From contig NZ_LQQC01000010.1 of the NCBI RefSeq assembly GCF_001584615.1, positions 682,001-746,000 on the forward strand: a DNA stretch of 64,000 bases, written 5' to 3'. Numbering within the stretch: position 1 is the first letter of the stretch; every line of letters begins with the position of its first letter. This document shows, piece after piece, positions 46,102 to 55,638 of this stretch. Both the position numbers and the translations under genes were made by a program. The DNA is from Brevibacterium ravenspurgense (GTDB taxonomy: Bacteria > Actinomycetota > Actinomycetes > Actinomycetales > Brevibacteriaceae). The notes beneath the pieces were generated by a model. It was not told where the DNA came from and did not search any database. It saw only the letters and a program-made list of their open reading frames with translations.

Positions 46102-47695
46102 TTCTGTGCAGAACCGCCCGCAGCGGGCCGTGCCCAAGGTTTTCTTCCTGGGCGCCGGCCCCGGCGATCCCTCCCTGCTGACCATCCGCGGTGCCGAGCT
46201 CCTGGCGTCTGCGGCCGTTGTCGTCCACGAAGACGAACTCCATCGGGACATCATCGAGACCTACGTGCCGGAAGACACACTGCTGCGTCCCGTTTCGGAA
46301 ATGGGCGTGCAGCCGCACACCCGCGGTCGCCGACTGGGCGAACTCGCCCAGGAGCACGGCATGGTCGTACGACTGGCAGCCGATGACGGGCTGCTGTTCA
46401 CGTCGACGACCGCCGAGGCGCAGGTGCTGTCGGGCAGTGACGTCGGCTTTGAGATCGTCCCGGGTGTCGGGGCGTCGTCGTCGGCCGCCGCGTTCACGGG
46501 AACACCCCTGACGAACGCAAACGTCCGTTCGGTGCGCTACGTGTCTGCAACTGACATGACCCGCAGCGATGTTTCGCGGTTTGCCAACACCGGTCATGTC
46601 ATCAGCGGCACTGTCACCGACACCATCACGGCTGTTGAGGGCATGCTCGGCGACGAATGGGAGGCCGACACTCCCACACTGGTCGTCGCCGGTGTGTCGA
46701 CCGTCCACCAGCACTCAATCGAAACCACGTTGGGTCAGCTGCCGGACCGACTGCGCGAAGAGTTTGACGCCGACACGGTTGTGCAGACGATCTTCGGCGC
46801 GGTTGTTGAGCAGCGCCGCGAACTGTCGTGGTTTGAGTCCAAGCCGCTGTTCGGCTGGCAGGTTCTCGTACCCCGCACACGCGAACAGGGAGCCGAAACC
46901 GTCGAGGCGCTCGCCGAGTACGGTGCCGAGGGCACGGTGGTGCCGACCATCGCCATCCAGCCTCCCCGTTCACCTCGCCAGATGGAGCGGGCAATTCACG
47001 CTCTTGTCGACGGCGACTACCAGTGGCTGGGCCTGACCTCGGTCAACGCGGTCCGCGCGGTCAAAATGTGGCTTGCCGATCTTGGCCTGGACGTGCGCAG
47101 CCTCGCGGGCGTGAAGGTTGCCGCTGTCGGCGACAAGACCGCTGAAGCCCTGCGCGAGTGGGGCATCGAACCGGAGCTTCTGCCCAGCGGCGAACAGTCT
47201 GCCCGCGGCATGCTCGAAGACTGGCCGGTGTTTGACGACGAAGAGGGCTTCAACAGGGTCCTCCTGCCGCGTGCCGACATCGCCACGGACGTGCTCGTGG
47301 AGGGCCTGACGGAACGCGGCTGGAAGGTTGACGACGTCACCGCCTACCGCACCGTGCGCGCCGCCCCGCCGCCGAAGCCCATCCGCGAGTCCATCAAGGG
47401 AGGCAACTTCGACGCCGTGCTGTTCACGTCGTCCTCAACGGTCCGCAACCTGGTGGGCATCGCCGGAAAACCCCACCCGTCTACTGTTATCGCAGCCATC
47501 GGGCCGGCCACGGCTCAGACGGCACAGGATCACGGCCTGCACGTCGACGTCCTGGCAGACGAAGCCAGCCTCCCGGTGCTCATCGCCGGTCTGTCTGACT
47601 TCGCCCGCAAACGCCGCGATGACGCGCTGGCCGAAGGAATTGTTCCGGTCCGCCCCTCGCAGGACCGCAGGAATTCACGAAGGAGCAGAGGCTGA
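46088..47695 (+). CDS. hemD: Uroporphyrinogen-III synthase with degenerate methyltransferase-like N-domain
   Basis: 535 residues from the GTG at 46088 (GGAGG five bases upstream; GTG at 46082 is an alternative). The N-terminal half (about 15-235) resembles uroporphyrinogen methyltransferase: FFLGAGPGDPSLLTIRGAELL and IVPGVGASSSAAAFTGTPLT. However, the family's GGDPF.FGRG motif is replaced by a sequence without it (RLAADDGLLFTSTTAEA), so methylation is unlikely. The C-terminal half (about 255-515) is HemD (FTSSSTVRNLVG, LLPRADIATDVL). This double architecture is known from mycobacterial HemD. It overlaps hemAC by 14 bases and hemB by one. Confidence 0.9.
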   Translation: MTSGDSVQNRPQRAVPKVFFLGAGPGDPSLLTIRGAELLASAAVVVHEDELHRDIIETYVPEDTLLRPVSEMGVQPHTRGRRLGELAQEHGMVVRLAADDGLLFTSTTAEAQVLSGSDVGFEIVPGVGASSSAAAFTGTPLTNANVRSVRYVSATDMTRSDVSRFANTGHVISGTVTDTITAVEGMLGDEWEADTPTLVVAGVSTVHQHSIETTLGQLPDRLREEFDADTVVQTIFGAVVEQRRELSWFESKPLFGWQVLVPRTREQGAETVEALAEYGAEGTVVPTIAIQPPRSPRQMERAIHALVDGDYQWLGLTSVNAVRAVKMWLADLGLDVRSLAGVKVAAVGDKTAEALREWGIEPELLPSGEQSARGMLEDWPVFDDEEGFNRVLLPRADIATDVLVEGLTERGWKVDDVTAYRTVRAAPPPKPIRESIKGGNFDAVLFTSSSTVRNLVGIAGKPHPSTVIAAIGPATAQTAQDHGLHVDVLADEASLPVLIAGLSDFARKRRDDALAEGIVPVRPSQDRRNSRRSRG

Positions 47696-48690
47696 TGTCT
47701 GACAGGTCCCTCCCAATCGGTGCGGTTCGTCCGCGTCGTCTGCGCCAGTCGGCGGCTATGCGCCGGCTGACATCGGAAACGAAGCTGCAGCCCGAGGACC
47801 TCATCGAGGTGCTGTTTGTCAAGGAGGGGCTCGAGGCTCCCGTTGAGCTGACCTCGATGCCGGGCGTGCGCCAGCACACTCTTGACTCCCTGGTTGAGGC
47901 CGCTGAACGCGCGGTCGAGGCGGGGGTCGGGGGCATCATGCTGTTCGGCATTCCGCTTGAATACGACGAGCGCGGATCTCAGGCTGATGACCCGAACGGC
48001 ATTCTCAACGTTGCCGTGCGCCGGGTGAAGGACGCCGTCGGTGATCGCACCGTCGTCATGACGGACCTCTGCCTGGATGAATTCACCAGTCACGGCCACT
48101 GCGGTGTGCTCGACGAACACGGCGATGTCGACAACGACGCCACGCTGGAGCGCTACGCCTCGATCGCTGTTGCCCAGGCTCGTGCCGGCTCAGATGTTCT
48201 GGGGCTGTCGGGCATGATGGACGGCCAAGTCGGCGCTGTGCGCGAAGCTCTTGACGAAGCCGGCTTCACGAACACCGTCATCATGGCCTACACAGCCAAG
48301 TACGCCTCGGCGTTCTACGGTCCGTTCCGCGAGGCTGTTGATTCACAGCTCTCCGGTGACCGTCGCACCTACCAGCAGGATCCCGCGAATGCGCGCGAAG
48401 CACTGCACGAGCTCCAGCTCGACCTGGCCGAGGGTGCAGACATCGTCATGGTCAAGCCTGGTCTGCCCTATCTGGACATCCTGAAAGATGTCGCAGAAGC
48501 CTCGCCGGTGCCGGTGTGGAGCTACCAGATCTCCGGTGAGTACGCCATGCTGGAGTTCGCCTCGGCAGCCGGTGCGATTGACCGCAAACCCGCGGTCTTG
48601 GAATCGCTCCTCGCATTCAAACGCGCAGGGGCTGACGCAGTTATGACCTACTACGCGACACAAGCCGCTGAATGGCTTAATGAACAATGA
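47695..48690 (+). CDS. hemB: Delta-aminolevulinic acid dehydratase (porphobilinogen synthase)
   Basis: Joins two ALA molecules to porphobilinogen. 331 residues. The Schiff-base lysines are in AYTAKYASAFYGPFR and MVKPGLPYLDI. The metal-site region MTDLCLDEFTSHGHCGV contains Cys and His at family positions. The ATG shares a base with the hemD stop and has AAGGAG upstream. The stop overlaps the marR gene (ATGA). Confidence 0.96.
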   Translation: MSDRSLPIGAVRPRRLRQSAAMRRLTSETKLQPEDLIEVLFVKEGLEAPVELTSMPGVRQHTLDSLVEAAERAVEAGVGGIMLFGIPLEYDERGSQADDPNGILNVAVRRVKDAVGDRTVVMTDLCLDEFTSHGHCGVLDEHGDVDNDATLERYASIAVAQARAGSDVLGLSGMMDGQVGAVREALDEAGFTNTVIMAYTAKYASAFYGPFREAVDSQLSGDRRTYQQDPANAREALHELQLDLAEGADIVMVKPGLPYLDILKDVAEASPVPVWSYQISGEYAMLEFASAAGAIDRKPAVLESLLAFKRAGADAVMTYYATQAAEWLNEQ

Positions 48691-49148
48691 CTTCCACACG
48701 ATGGCTGGATGAAACGCAGCAGCGTTTCTGGAGGGCGATGCTGCAGGGGCAATCGCTTCTGCAGACTGTCCTCGACCGCGAACTGCGCGAACTCGCCGGC
48801 ATTGCGCTGGCTGATTATGAAGTCCTCGTCATCGTGTCGGAATCACCCGGCCACACCAGACGCATGGCAGAAATCGCCGAAGAAGTCGGCGTTTCCCGGT
48901 CCCGCCTGTCGCACACCGTCGCTCGGCTGGAGAAGCGCGGCATCCTCAAGCGCACCTCCACGCGCGGTGACGGCCGCGGTGTCAACTGCAGCATGACCGA
49001 CGAAGGGTGGGAGCTGATGCAGAGGATCGCCCCCATTCACGTCGAAGGCGTGCGCGAGCACCTCATCGACCTCATGTCTCCCGAAGAGACCCAGGTATTG
49101 GCAGACGTCTTCACCCGGGCAGCTGAACATCTGAGAAAGGCAGTGTGA
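48687..49148 (+). CDS. MarR-family transcriptional regulator inside the heme operon
   Basis: 153 residues with a winged helix-turn-helix (about 55-110: [26 protein letters not shown], and wing [10 protein letters not shown]) between two dimerisation helices. It overlaps hemB and hemL by four and one bases, so it is co-translated with them. MarR proteins are usually repressors released by small ligands; heme, ALA, porphyrin or a phenolic compound are candidates. No operator is identified with confidence. Family call strong, ligand unknown. Confidence 0.88.
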   Translation: MTSTRWLDETQQRFWRAMLQGQSLLQTVLDRELRELAGIALADYEVLVIVSESPGHTRRMAEIAEEVGVSRSRLSHTVARLEKRGILKRTSTRGDGRGVNCSMTDEGWELMQRIAPIHVEGVREHLIDLMSPEETQVLADVFTRAAEHLRKAV

Positions 49149-50485
49149 TGACCCAGCCCACGCAGAAGTCCCAGGAACTCTTTGAACGCGCTCTGAAAGC
49201 CATTCCCGGAGGTGTGAACTCGCCGGTGCGCGCTTTCGGCGCTGTCGGCGGAACCCCGCGGTTCATGCACGCGGGCGAAGGCGCACTGCTGACCGATGTC
49301 GACGGCAACGAATACGTTGACCTCATCGGCTCGTGGGGGCCCATGATCGTCGGCCACGCACACCCGGAAGTCCTCAGCACGGTTCAGGAAACCGCTGCGC
49401 GCGGCTTTTCGTTCGGCACCCCCTCGGTTCCGGAAGTCGAACTGGCCCAGGAGATCTCAAACAGGGTTGCTCCGGTTGACGAGGTGCGGCTGGTCAACTC
49501 CGGTACGGAAGCCACCATGTCGGCTATCCGCCTGGCCCGCGGCTACACCGGCCGCGACAAGATCGTGAAGTTCGCCGGCTGCTACCACGGGCACGTCGAT
49601 TCGCTGCTCGTCGCTGCCGGTTCCGGCCTTGCCACCTTTGGTCTGCCGGACACCCCCGGTGTTACGAAGGGCACCGCGGAAGACACCATCATCCTCGACT
49701 ACAACGACCAGGACGGTCTGCGCAGGGCCTTCGAAGAGCACGGCAGCGAAATCGCCGCTGTCATCACGGAAGCCTCCCCGGGCAACATGGGTGTCGTCCC
49801 GCCGCGTGATGGCTTCACCAACCTCATCCGTTCGCTCACCAAGGAACACGGCGCACTCATGATCTCGGATGAGGTCATGACAGGCTTCCGCGTTTCCGAA
49901 GCCGGCTGGTACGGCTACGAAAGCGAAACCCTGGGCTACCCCGATGGCCCGGCTGACCTGTTCACATTCGGCAAGGTCATGGGCGGCGGCTTCCCGATCG
50001 CAGCCTTCGGAGGTCGCCAGGACGTCATGGACGCGCTGGCTCCCAAGGGCGGGGTCTACCAGGCGGGCACGCTCTCCGGCAACCCGGTGGCCTCGGCCGC
50101 GGGCCTTCGCACTCTGCAGCTGACCCGCGAACTCGACGTCTACCCGACGATCGAGGCCGCCGCCGATGTTCTGCGTCCGGCCATCACGGAAGCACTGAGC
50201 GCAGAGGGCGTTCCCCACACCATCCAGTCGGCGAACTCCATGTTCTCGGTGTTCTTCACCGACCGCGAAGTGCGCACCTTTGCCGATGCCCAGGCACAGA
50301 ACACCGCTGCCTACTCGGCGTTCTTCACCTCGATGCTCGAACAGGGAGTCCACCTGCCGCCGAGCGCTTTCGAAGTGTGGTTCCTCTCAGCAGCTCACAC
50401 CCCGCAGATCCTTGACCGCGTGGTCTCCGCGCTGCCTGCCGCAGCCAAGGCAGCAGCCCAGGTGACAGACGGGGAGTCCGCATGA
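49148..50485 (+). CDS. hemL: Glutamate-1-semialdehyde 2,1-aminomutase
   Basis: PLP enzyme turning the HemA product into 5-aminolevulinate. 445 residues: [21 protein letters not shown], the PLP-binding SDEVMTGFR, and the Lys in [12 protein letters not shown]. The start is ATG at 49148 (AAAGG 7 bases upstream) or GTG at 49145. It overlaps the next gene by four bases. Confidence 0.95.
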   Translation: MTQPTQKSQELFERALKAIPGGVNSPVRAFGAVGGTPRFMHAGEGALLTDVDGNEYVDLIGSWGPMIVGHAHPEVLSTVQETAARGFSFGTPSVPEVELAQEISNRVAPVDEVRLVNSGTEATMSAIRLARGYTGRDKIVKFAGCYHGHVDSLLVAAGSGLATFGLPDTPGVTKGTAEDTIILDYNDQDGLRRAFEEHGSEIAAVITEASPGNMGVVPPRDGFTNLIRSLTKEHGALMISDEVMTGFRVSEAGWYGYESETLGYPDGPADLFTFGKVMGGGFPIAAFGGRQDVMDALAPKGGVYQAGTLSGNPVASAAGLRTLQLTRELDVYPTIEAAADVLRPAITEALSAEGVPHTIQSANSMFSVFFTDREVRTFADAQAQNTAAYSAFFTSMLEQGVHLPPSAFEVWFLSAAHTPQILDRVVSALPAAAKAAAQVTDGESA

Positions 50486-51144
50486 CCACCTCGCGCATCC
50501 ACCTGGTCCGCCACGGCGAAGTCGACAATCCCGACGGCATCCTCTACGGGCGGCTGCCCGGCTTCGGGCTGACAGCCCGCGGACGTCAGATGGGCGAGCG
50601 GATCAGCGACTACTTCGCTGACGACCGCTTCAACGTGCGCGGCCTGGTGCGCTCGCCGCTGCTGCGCACAGCCCAGACGATTGCGCCGCTGGCACAGTCC
50701 ACCGGGCTCGAACCCGTTGTCGATGAGCGCGTGATCGAAGCGGGCAACCGCTTTGAGGGTCAGAAGGTCAACCGCTCCTCGGTTTTCGCACCGGCCAATC
50801 TGCCGCTGGTGTGGAACCCGCTGCGCCCGTCGTGGGGAGAACCGTACATCAGCCAGGTGCGCCGCATGCAGGCTGCGATTTTCACTCTGCGCAACAGGGT
50901 TGAGGCCGTGGCAAAGGCGGAGGGTCTCGATGTGGTCGACGGTGTCATCGTCAGCCACCAGCTGCCCATCTGGATGTCGCGCATGGCAGCCGAGGGCAGG
51001 CCTTTGGCGCACGATCCACGCAACCGCGAATGCAACCTGGGTTCTGTGACCACTCTGAGCTTTGACGGCGCCAAGCTCGTCGGAGTTGACTACACCGACG
51101 TCAACGCCGACCTGCAGCCCAAGAAAGCGGTGGCAGGAGCATGA
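50482..51144 (+). CDS. Histidine phosphatase-family protein (phosphoglycerate mutase-like)
   Basis: 220 residues. The phosphohistidine motif [10 protein letters not shown] is near the start (with LVRHGE), a conserved arginine is in [11 protein letters not shown], and a second His is in [10 protein letters not shown]. The substrate is unknown; such genes lie between hemL and the cytochrome-maturation genes in actinobacteria. Overlaps neighbours on both sides (ATGA). Confidence 0.88.
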   Translation: MTTSRIHLVRHGEVDNPDGILYGRLPGFGLTARGRQMGERISDYFADDRFNVRGLVRSPLLRTAQTIAPLAQSTGLEPVVDERVIEAGNRFEGQKVNRSSVFAPANLPLVWNPLRPSWGEPYISQVRRMQAAIFTLRNRVEAVAKAEGLDVVDGVIVSHQLPIWMSRMAAEGRPLAHDPRNRECNLGSVTTLSFDGAKLVGVDYTDVNADLQPKKAVAGA

Positions 51145-51776
51145 GGCCCGCATCGTCATCAGCAATGCGCACCGAAATTCGCAAGCACACCCGCCGCGCA
51201 GTGGGCGCTGTTTTTGCCTGTGCTCTCGCAGCAGGACTCGCAGCGTGCAGCAACACAGAAACCGGGGGAGTGGCCGAACAGGCAGGATCCCAGCAGGGCT
51301 ACGTGTCCGGCAGCGGGGTTGTCACGCAGATCCCGAAGAACGAGCGCACTGAGCCGATCGATCTCGAATTCACTCTGCTGGACGGCCAGAAGACCTCGCT
51401 TGCTGACGTTCGCAAAAACGGCACCATCACGGTGATCAACCTGTGGTACGCAGCCTGCCCTCCGTGCCGCAAAGAAGCGCCCGAACTCGAAGAAGTTGCG
51501 GAAAAGTACGAGGGCAAGGCCCAGCTGATCGGCGCGAACGTACGTGACCAAGAAGCTGCCGCGCAGGCTTTTGTCGAAAACTTCAATGTGTCCTATCCCG
51601 TCATGCTCGACAGTGACGGCGAAATGGTCGGACTGCTGTCTGATGTTCTGCCGCCTCGAGCAACCCCGTCGACCGTCGTCCTCGATTCTGAGGGCCGGCC
51701 GGCCGCGCGCGTCGTCGGCGCCGTTGAGGCATCCACGCTCAGCGGCCTCATTGACGACGCGATGAAAGAAGACTGA
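51141..51776 (+). CDS. Thioredoxin-like lipoprotein of cytochrome c maturation (TlpA/ResA)
   Basis: 211 residues. Basic N-terminus, hydrophobic segment and lipobox-like LAAGLAAC place it on the outer face of the membrane. A thioredoxin fold (about 75-205) has C-P-P-C in YAACPPCRKEAPE and a cis-Pro in ATPSTVV. In the family it keeps apocytochrome CxxCH thiols reduced, taking electrons from CcdA, the next gene. Confidence 0.92.
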   Translation: MRPASSSAMRTEIRKHTRRAVGAVFACALAAGLAACSNTETGGVAEQAGSQQGYVSGSGVVTQIPKNERTEPIDLEFTLLDGQKTSLADVRKNGTITVINLWYAACPPCRKEAPELEEVAEKYEGKAQLIGANVRDQEAAAQAFVENFNVSYPVMLDSDGEMVGLLSDVLPPRATPSTVVLDSEGRPAARVVGAVEASTLSGLIDDAMKED

Positions 51777-51778
51777 CG

Positions 51779-52603
51779 GTGATCCCCGGCGGGACGGTGC
51801 AGGCAGCCGAGGTGGTGCATGCCTCTGGACTCGTGCAGGCCGCTGATCTTGGTTCGGCTTTCGCGCAGACGGTTCTCAACGGACCGCTGCTGCTGGCCAT
51901 GGCGGTCGCGGCGATTGCCGGGGTTGTGTCATTCCTGTCGCCCTGCGTGCTGCCGCTGGTGCCCGGTTATATCGGCTATGTCACCGGGATGACCGGGACA
52001 ACGGTCGAACAGAAACGCACCTCGGCAGTACTCGGCGGGGTTGGTCTGTTCGTGCTGGGCTTTGCAGCAGTTTACGTTGCCCTGGGCGCAGCTTTTGGGG
52101 CGCTCGGCAGTCTGCTCCACGACTGGATCGACATAGTCACCCGCGTTATGGGCGTTGTCGTCATCCTGGCCGGTGTTGTCTTCTTGGGCGGTATTCGCGC
52201 TTTTCAGACCAATAAGCCGATTGCCAAAAAACCCAAGGCCGGACTGTGGGGTGCGCCGCTGCTCGGTGCGGCGTTCGCACTCAGCTGGGCGCCCTGCATC
52301 GGCCCCACCCTGGCGGCGGTGCTGGCCCTGTCAACGGGCTTCGGTGCTGACGGCGGCACCGGTCGCGGGATGCTTCTGACCTTCACCTATTGTGTGGGGC
52401 TTGGCCTGCCCTTCCTGATCGTGGCCTACCTGTTGAACAAGGGCATGGGGCGCCTGGAATTCCTCCGCAGGCACCAGCGGAGCATCGTGATCTTCGGCGG
52501 TGTCATGCTCATCCTGCTGGGCCTGCTCATGATCACCGGGGTGTGGACCATCATCATGAACAACATGCAGAACCTCATCGGCGGATTCGAAACGGTGGTG
52601 TGA
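51779..52603 (+). CDS. ccdA: Cytochrome c biogenesis transmembrane protein CcdA
   Basis: 274 residues, six predicted membrane helices. The redox cysteines lie in FLSPCVLPLVPGY and SWAPCIGPTL. It moves electrons from cytoplasmic thioredoxin to the extracytoplasmic thiol protein encoded upstream. The GTG start follows the tlpA stop by two bases. Some 35 hydrophilic residues precede the first helix. Confidence 0.94.
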   Translation: MIPGGTVQAAEVVHASGLVQAADLGSAFAQTVLNGPLLLAMAVAAIAGVVSFLSPCVLPLVPGYIGYVTGMTGTTVEQKRTSAVLGGVGLFVLGFAAVYVALGAAFGALGSLLHDWIDIVTRVMGVVVILAGVVFLGGIRAFQTNKPIAKKPKAGLWGAPLLGAAFALSWAPCIGPTLAAVLALSTGFGADGGTGRGMLLTFTYCVGLGLPFLIVAYLLNKGMGRLEFLRRHQRSIVIFGGVMLILLGLLMITGVWTIIMNNMQNLIGGFETVV

Positions 52604-54210
52604 TGACTGACAAACCGACGACACAAGACGCGACCGCGACAAGCACTGCGGCGCGAAAGTCGTCCCAGAAAGCGCCGGACATCGGTTTTGTCGGCATGCT
52701 CCGGTGGGCGTGGCGCCAGCTGACCACCATGAAGTTCGCACTCATCCTGCTGCTTGTCCTGGCCCTGGCGGCGATCCCCGGATCACTCCTGCCGCAGCGG
52801 ATCCAGGACCCGGCGAAGGTTCAGAACTTCATCATCGACAACGGCCGGACTGGTGAAATCCTCGACAAGTTCCAGATGTTCGACGTCTATTCGTCGTTCT
52901 GGTTCTCCGCCGTCTACATCCTGCTGATGATCTCTCTGGTGGGCTGTGTTCTGCCGCGAACCAAACAGCACTGGAAAGCCATGCGCTCTCAGCCGCCGAA
53001 GGCCCCGCGCAGGCTCACCCGGATGCCCGGCTACCAGACTTTCGTCAGCACCGCGCCGGCGGACGCGATCCTCGACACAGCGCAGGAATACCTGAAGAAG
53101 AACGGCTACCGCACGGTCAACCGCGGCGACCACATCGCCGCAGAGCGCGGATACCTGAGAGAAACCGGGAACCTGCTTTTCCACCTCGCCATGTTGGGCG
53201 CGACGATCGTCATGGCGATCGGTGCGATCTTCGGCTACGGCGGCCAGCGTGTGCTTGTCGAAGGGGATACGTTCACGAACTCGCTCGTGTCCTATGACTC
53301 TTTTGAGCCCGGCCGGTACTTCGATGCCGACAGCCTGACGAACTTCCGGCTGCGCCTGGAGAGCTTCGACGCGAAGTTCGACTCAACCAGCGAAGGCGCC
53401 CAGTTCGGCCAGCCGCGCGCATTCGAAGCCGTCATCACGGAAACCAAAGACGGAGTTTCAACCGAACACAACCTCAAGGTCAACGAGCCCATCCGCGTAG
53501 ACGGTGCACGCGTGTACCTGACCGGCAACGGCTACGCGCCGGTCGTGACAGTGCGCGACGCACAGGGCAAGGTGACCTACTCCGGACCCGTGGTGTTCGT
53601 GCCCGAAGACGGCGTCTACACATCCCGCGGTGTCATCAAAGTTCCCGACACAGGGGCCGGCAAAGACCAGCTGGGCTTTTCCGGCATCCTGCTGCCGACA
53701 GCCGGCGTCAACGACAAGGGCGAGCTGTACTCGCAGTTCGCAGAGCTGCGCAACCCCGTACTCGTCATGAACCTCTACAAGGGCGACCTCGGCCTGGATA
53801 CCGGCATTCCGCAGAACGTCTACGAACTCGACACCGCGGGCATGGAAGCCGTCAACGGTCCCGACGGTCAGCAGTGGATCACCCAGATGCAGCCGGGAGA
53901 CACGGCGGAGCTGCCCGACGGGCTGGGCACAATCGAGTTTGAGCGGATCGCGAAGTTCGTCAGCCTCGATGTGCGCCACGACCCCGTGCAGGGGCTCATG
54001 CTTGTGGTGACCACGGTGATGTTCATTGGCCTTGCGCTGGCAATGTTCATTCCGCGCCGCCGCATGTGGGTGCGCGTGCGCGACGGAGAAGTCGAAGTCG
54101 GCGCTCTTGCCCGCAGCGAAGACCCACGCGTCAAGCAGGCGGCAGAACGCTGTGGCGTAGAATTGAAAGACAGACTTTCGTCTGCTGATCACCAATCCGC
54201 GGAGGGATAA
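52603..54210 (+). CDS. resB: Cytochrome c biogenesis protein ResB (Ccs1)
   Basis: 535 residues: membrane helices at about 43-62, 104-124, 190-212 and near 465-485, and a large extracytoplasmic domain in between. With CcsB it forms the system II heme lyase. Typical start TTMKFALILLLVLALAAIPGSLLPQ. The ATG shares a base with the ccdA stop (TGATG). The Thr/Ala/Lys-rich first 25 residues are cytoplasmic. Confidence 0.93.
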   Translation: MTDKPTTQDATATSTAARKSSQKAPDIGFVGMLRWAWRQLTTMKFALILLLVLALAAIPGSLLPQRIQDPAKVQNFIIDNGRTGEILDKFQMFDVYSSFWFSAVYILLMISLVGCVLPRTKQHWKAMRSQPPKAPRRLTRMPGYQTFVSTAPADAILDTAQEYLKKNGYRTVNRGDHIAAERGYLRETGNLLFHLAMLGATIVMAIGAIFGYGGQRVLVEGDTFTNSLVSYDSFEPGRYFDADSLTNFRLRLESFDAKFDSTSEGAQFGQPRAFEAVITETKDGVSTEHNLKVNEPIRVDGARVYLTGNGYAPVVTVRDAQGKVTYSGPVVFVPEDGVYTSRGVIKVPDTGAGKDQLGFSGILLPTAGVNDKGELYSQFAELRNPVLVMNLYKGDLGLDTGIPQNVYELDTAGMEAVNGPDGQQWITQMQPGDTAELPDGLGTIEFERIAKFVSLDVRHDPVQGLMLVVTTVMFIGLALAMFIPRRRMWVRVRDGEVEVGALARSEDPRVKQAAERCGVELKDRLSSADHQSAEG

Positions 54211-55335
54211 GTGGAAGTCAACGTCACGCTCGCCAGCTGGTCAATGCTTCTGATCTATTCAGCTGGTGCGGTCTATGCGCTCGCCTTCATCGCCTACGCT
54301 TTTGACCTTTTCGGAGGCAAGAAGAAGCGCACTGGGAAGGCTGCTGGATCCGCTGGTTCTTCGGCTGGTGCGGCGAAGGGGTCGGTGAAAGGTGCGAAGC
54401 GCACCGCTCGCACGCGCACTTCGGCCGAAGTCGGATCTGCAGACGAGGGCGGCGCTGTTGGCACGCTCGTGCAGGAGAACCTCGACGGACCTGCTGACCG
54501 GGTGTACTCCAACCGCGTTGACGATGCGGGAGACGGCAGTGGTCACGGCGATGGTTCCGCCGCCGATGCCAAGCGTCGCGTGTTTGCCAATGTCGGCACG
54601 TCCCTGACAGTTCTGGCGCTGCTTCTGCACATTGCTTCGATTGTCACGCGCGGCATTTCGGTCATGCGCGCACCGTGGGGCAACATGATGGAGTACGCGC
54701 TGATTGCCAGCGCTGTTGCCGGTGTTGTCTATGTTGTGACGCTGCGCTACAAGGACGTTCGCTACCTGGGCACATTCGTCACCGGGTTCCTTCTGGTGTC
54801 AATCGGCCTTGCGACGACGGTCTTCTACACCCCTGCGGCTCCGCTGGTTCCGGCACTGCAGTCGTACTGGATTCTGATTCACGTTCCGATCGCCATTCTG
54901 TCGACCGGCCTGCTGACGGTTTCCGCGGCGCTGGCGACGGTGCAGCTGCTGCAGGGTGCGCGTGAAAAGCGAGTTGCCGCGGGCCGCGATGCCGGTTGGC
55001 TGTCGTTCCTTGAGCGCATGCCGCGGGCCGCATCGATCGAAGCTGTGTCCTACCGTCTGGCCGCGGTCGGCTTCATCACGTGGACCTTCACCCTGATTGC
55101 CGGAGCCATCTGGGCTGAAGTCGCCTGGGGCCGCTACTGGGGTTGGGATGCCAAAGAGATCTGGACGTTTGTCATCTGGGTTGTCTACGCCGCATACCTG
55201 CACTCGCGTGCAACCCGTGGCCTGCGCCTGACGACGATCGCCTGGCTCAACCTGATCGGCTTCATCACGATCATCTTCAACTTCACGGTCGTGAACGTGT
55301 ACTTCAACGGCCTGCACTCATACTCGGGTCTGTGA
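54211..55335 (+). CDS. ccsB: Cytochrome c biogenesis protein CcsB (CcsA family)
   Basis: 374 residues with eight predicted membrane segments; the heme-binding WWD-type motif reads WGRYWGWDAKEIWTF. A Lys/Ala/Ser-rich loop of about 70 residues follows the first helix (about 35-110), as in actinobacterial CcsB. The GTG starts directly after the resB stop, with GGAGG upstream. Last gene of the heme/ccs operon; terminator at 55376. Confidence 0.94.
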   Translation: MEVNVTLASWSMLLIYSAGAVYALAFIAYAFDLFGGKKKRTGKAAGSAGSSAGAAKGSVKGAKRTARTRTSAEVGSADEGGAVGTLVQENLDGPADRVYSNRVDDAGDGSGHGDGSAADAKRRVFANVGTSLTVLALLLHIASIVTRGISVMRAPWGNMMEYALIASAVAGVVYVVTLRYKDVRYLGTFVTGFLLVSIGLATTVFYTPAAPLVPALQSYWILIHVPIAILSTGLLTVSAALATVQLLQGAREKRVAAGRDAGWLSFLERMPRAASIEAVSYRLAAVGFITWTFTLIAGAIWAEVAWGRYWGWDAKEIWTFVIWVVYAAYLHSRATRGLRLTTIAWLNLIGFITIIFNFTVVNVYFNGLHSYSGL

Positions 55336-55375
55336 TCAGCAGGCTGGCTCAGCCCTTGCAGCCCTGAACTCTGCG

Positions 55376-55407
55376 ACGGGTGCATTCGCTCATGCGGATG
55401 CACCCGT
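55376..55407 (+). terminator. Terminator hairpin after ccsB
   Basis: ACGGGTGCAT (55376-55385) pairs with ATGCACCCGT (55398-55407); an inner CGC/GCG pairing extends the stem. Followed by TCTGTAT. Confidence 0.8.
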
Positions 55408-55463
55408 TCTGTATATGGGCGCGGGAAACTGTTGCATTCCGGCGCCCACCGGTTAGCCGCATA

Positions 55464-55537
55464 CGCACACCGTTTAGCAACGGATCTGCGCTTTAGCAGT
55501 TGTTGCTAAAGCGCAGATCCCGGCTAAGCGGTGTGTG
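55464..55537. repeat. Large imperfect inverted repeat, 35-base arms
   Basis: Arms 55464-55498 and 55504-55537 with a GTTGT loop. The inner 17 bp are perfect (GGATCTGCGCTTTAGCA) and about 30 of 35 positions pair overall. The core TTAGC recurs: CGGTTAGCC (55450s), CGTTTAGCA, GCTTTAGCA and, inverted, GGCTAAGCGG. Confidence 0.8.
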
Positions 55538-55553
55538 GGTGCTGAAATGGGGC

Positions 55554-55615
55554 CGAGGTGCCGGTCGGGTGCCAGGGGAGTGGCACCTCGTGATTTGGGA
55601 AAGTTCGCGAGGTGC
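55554..55615. repeat. Cluster of GAGGTGCC / GGCACCTC motifs
   Basis: CGAGGTGCC (55554-55562) and GGCACCTCG (55582-55590) are perfect inverted copies; CGAGGTGC recurs at 55608-55615. 55578-55591 matches the folB-folK/PH linker repeat. Confidence 0.6.
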
Positions 55616-55638
55616 AGGCAGGGTTGGCGAAATGCCGG

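Larger units (their letters stand above)
55336..55638. other. 303-bp repeat-rich gap after ccsB, no gene
   Basis: Between convergent ccsB and PLDc_N genes. It holds a terminator hairpin (55376-55407), a long inverted repeat (55464-55537) and three GAGGTGCC-type motifs (55554-55615). No reading frame here looks coding. Confidence 0.7.
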
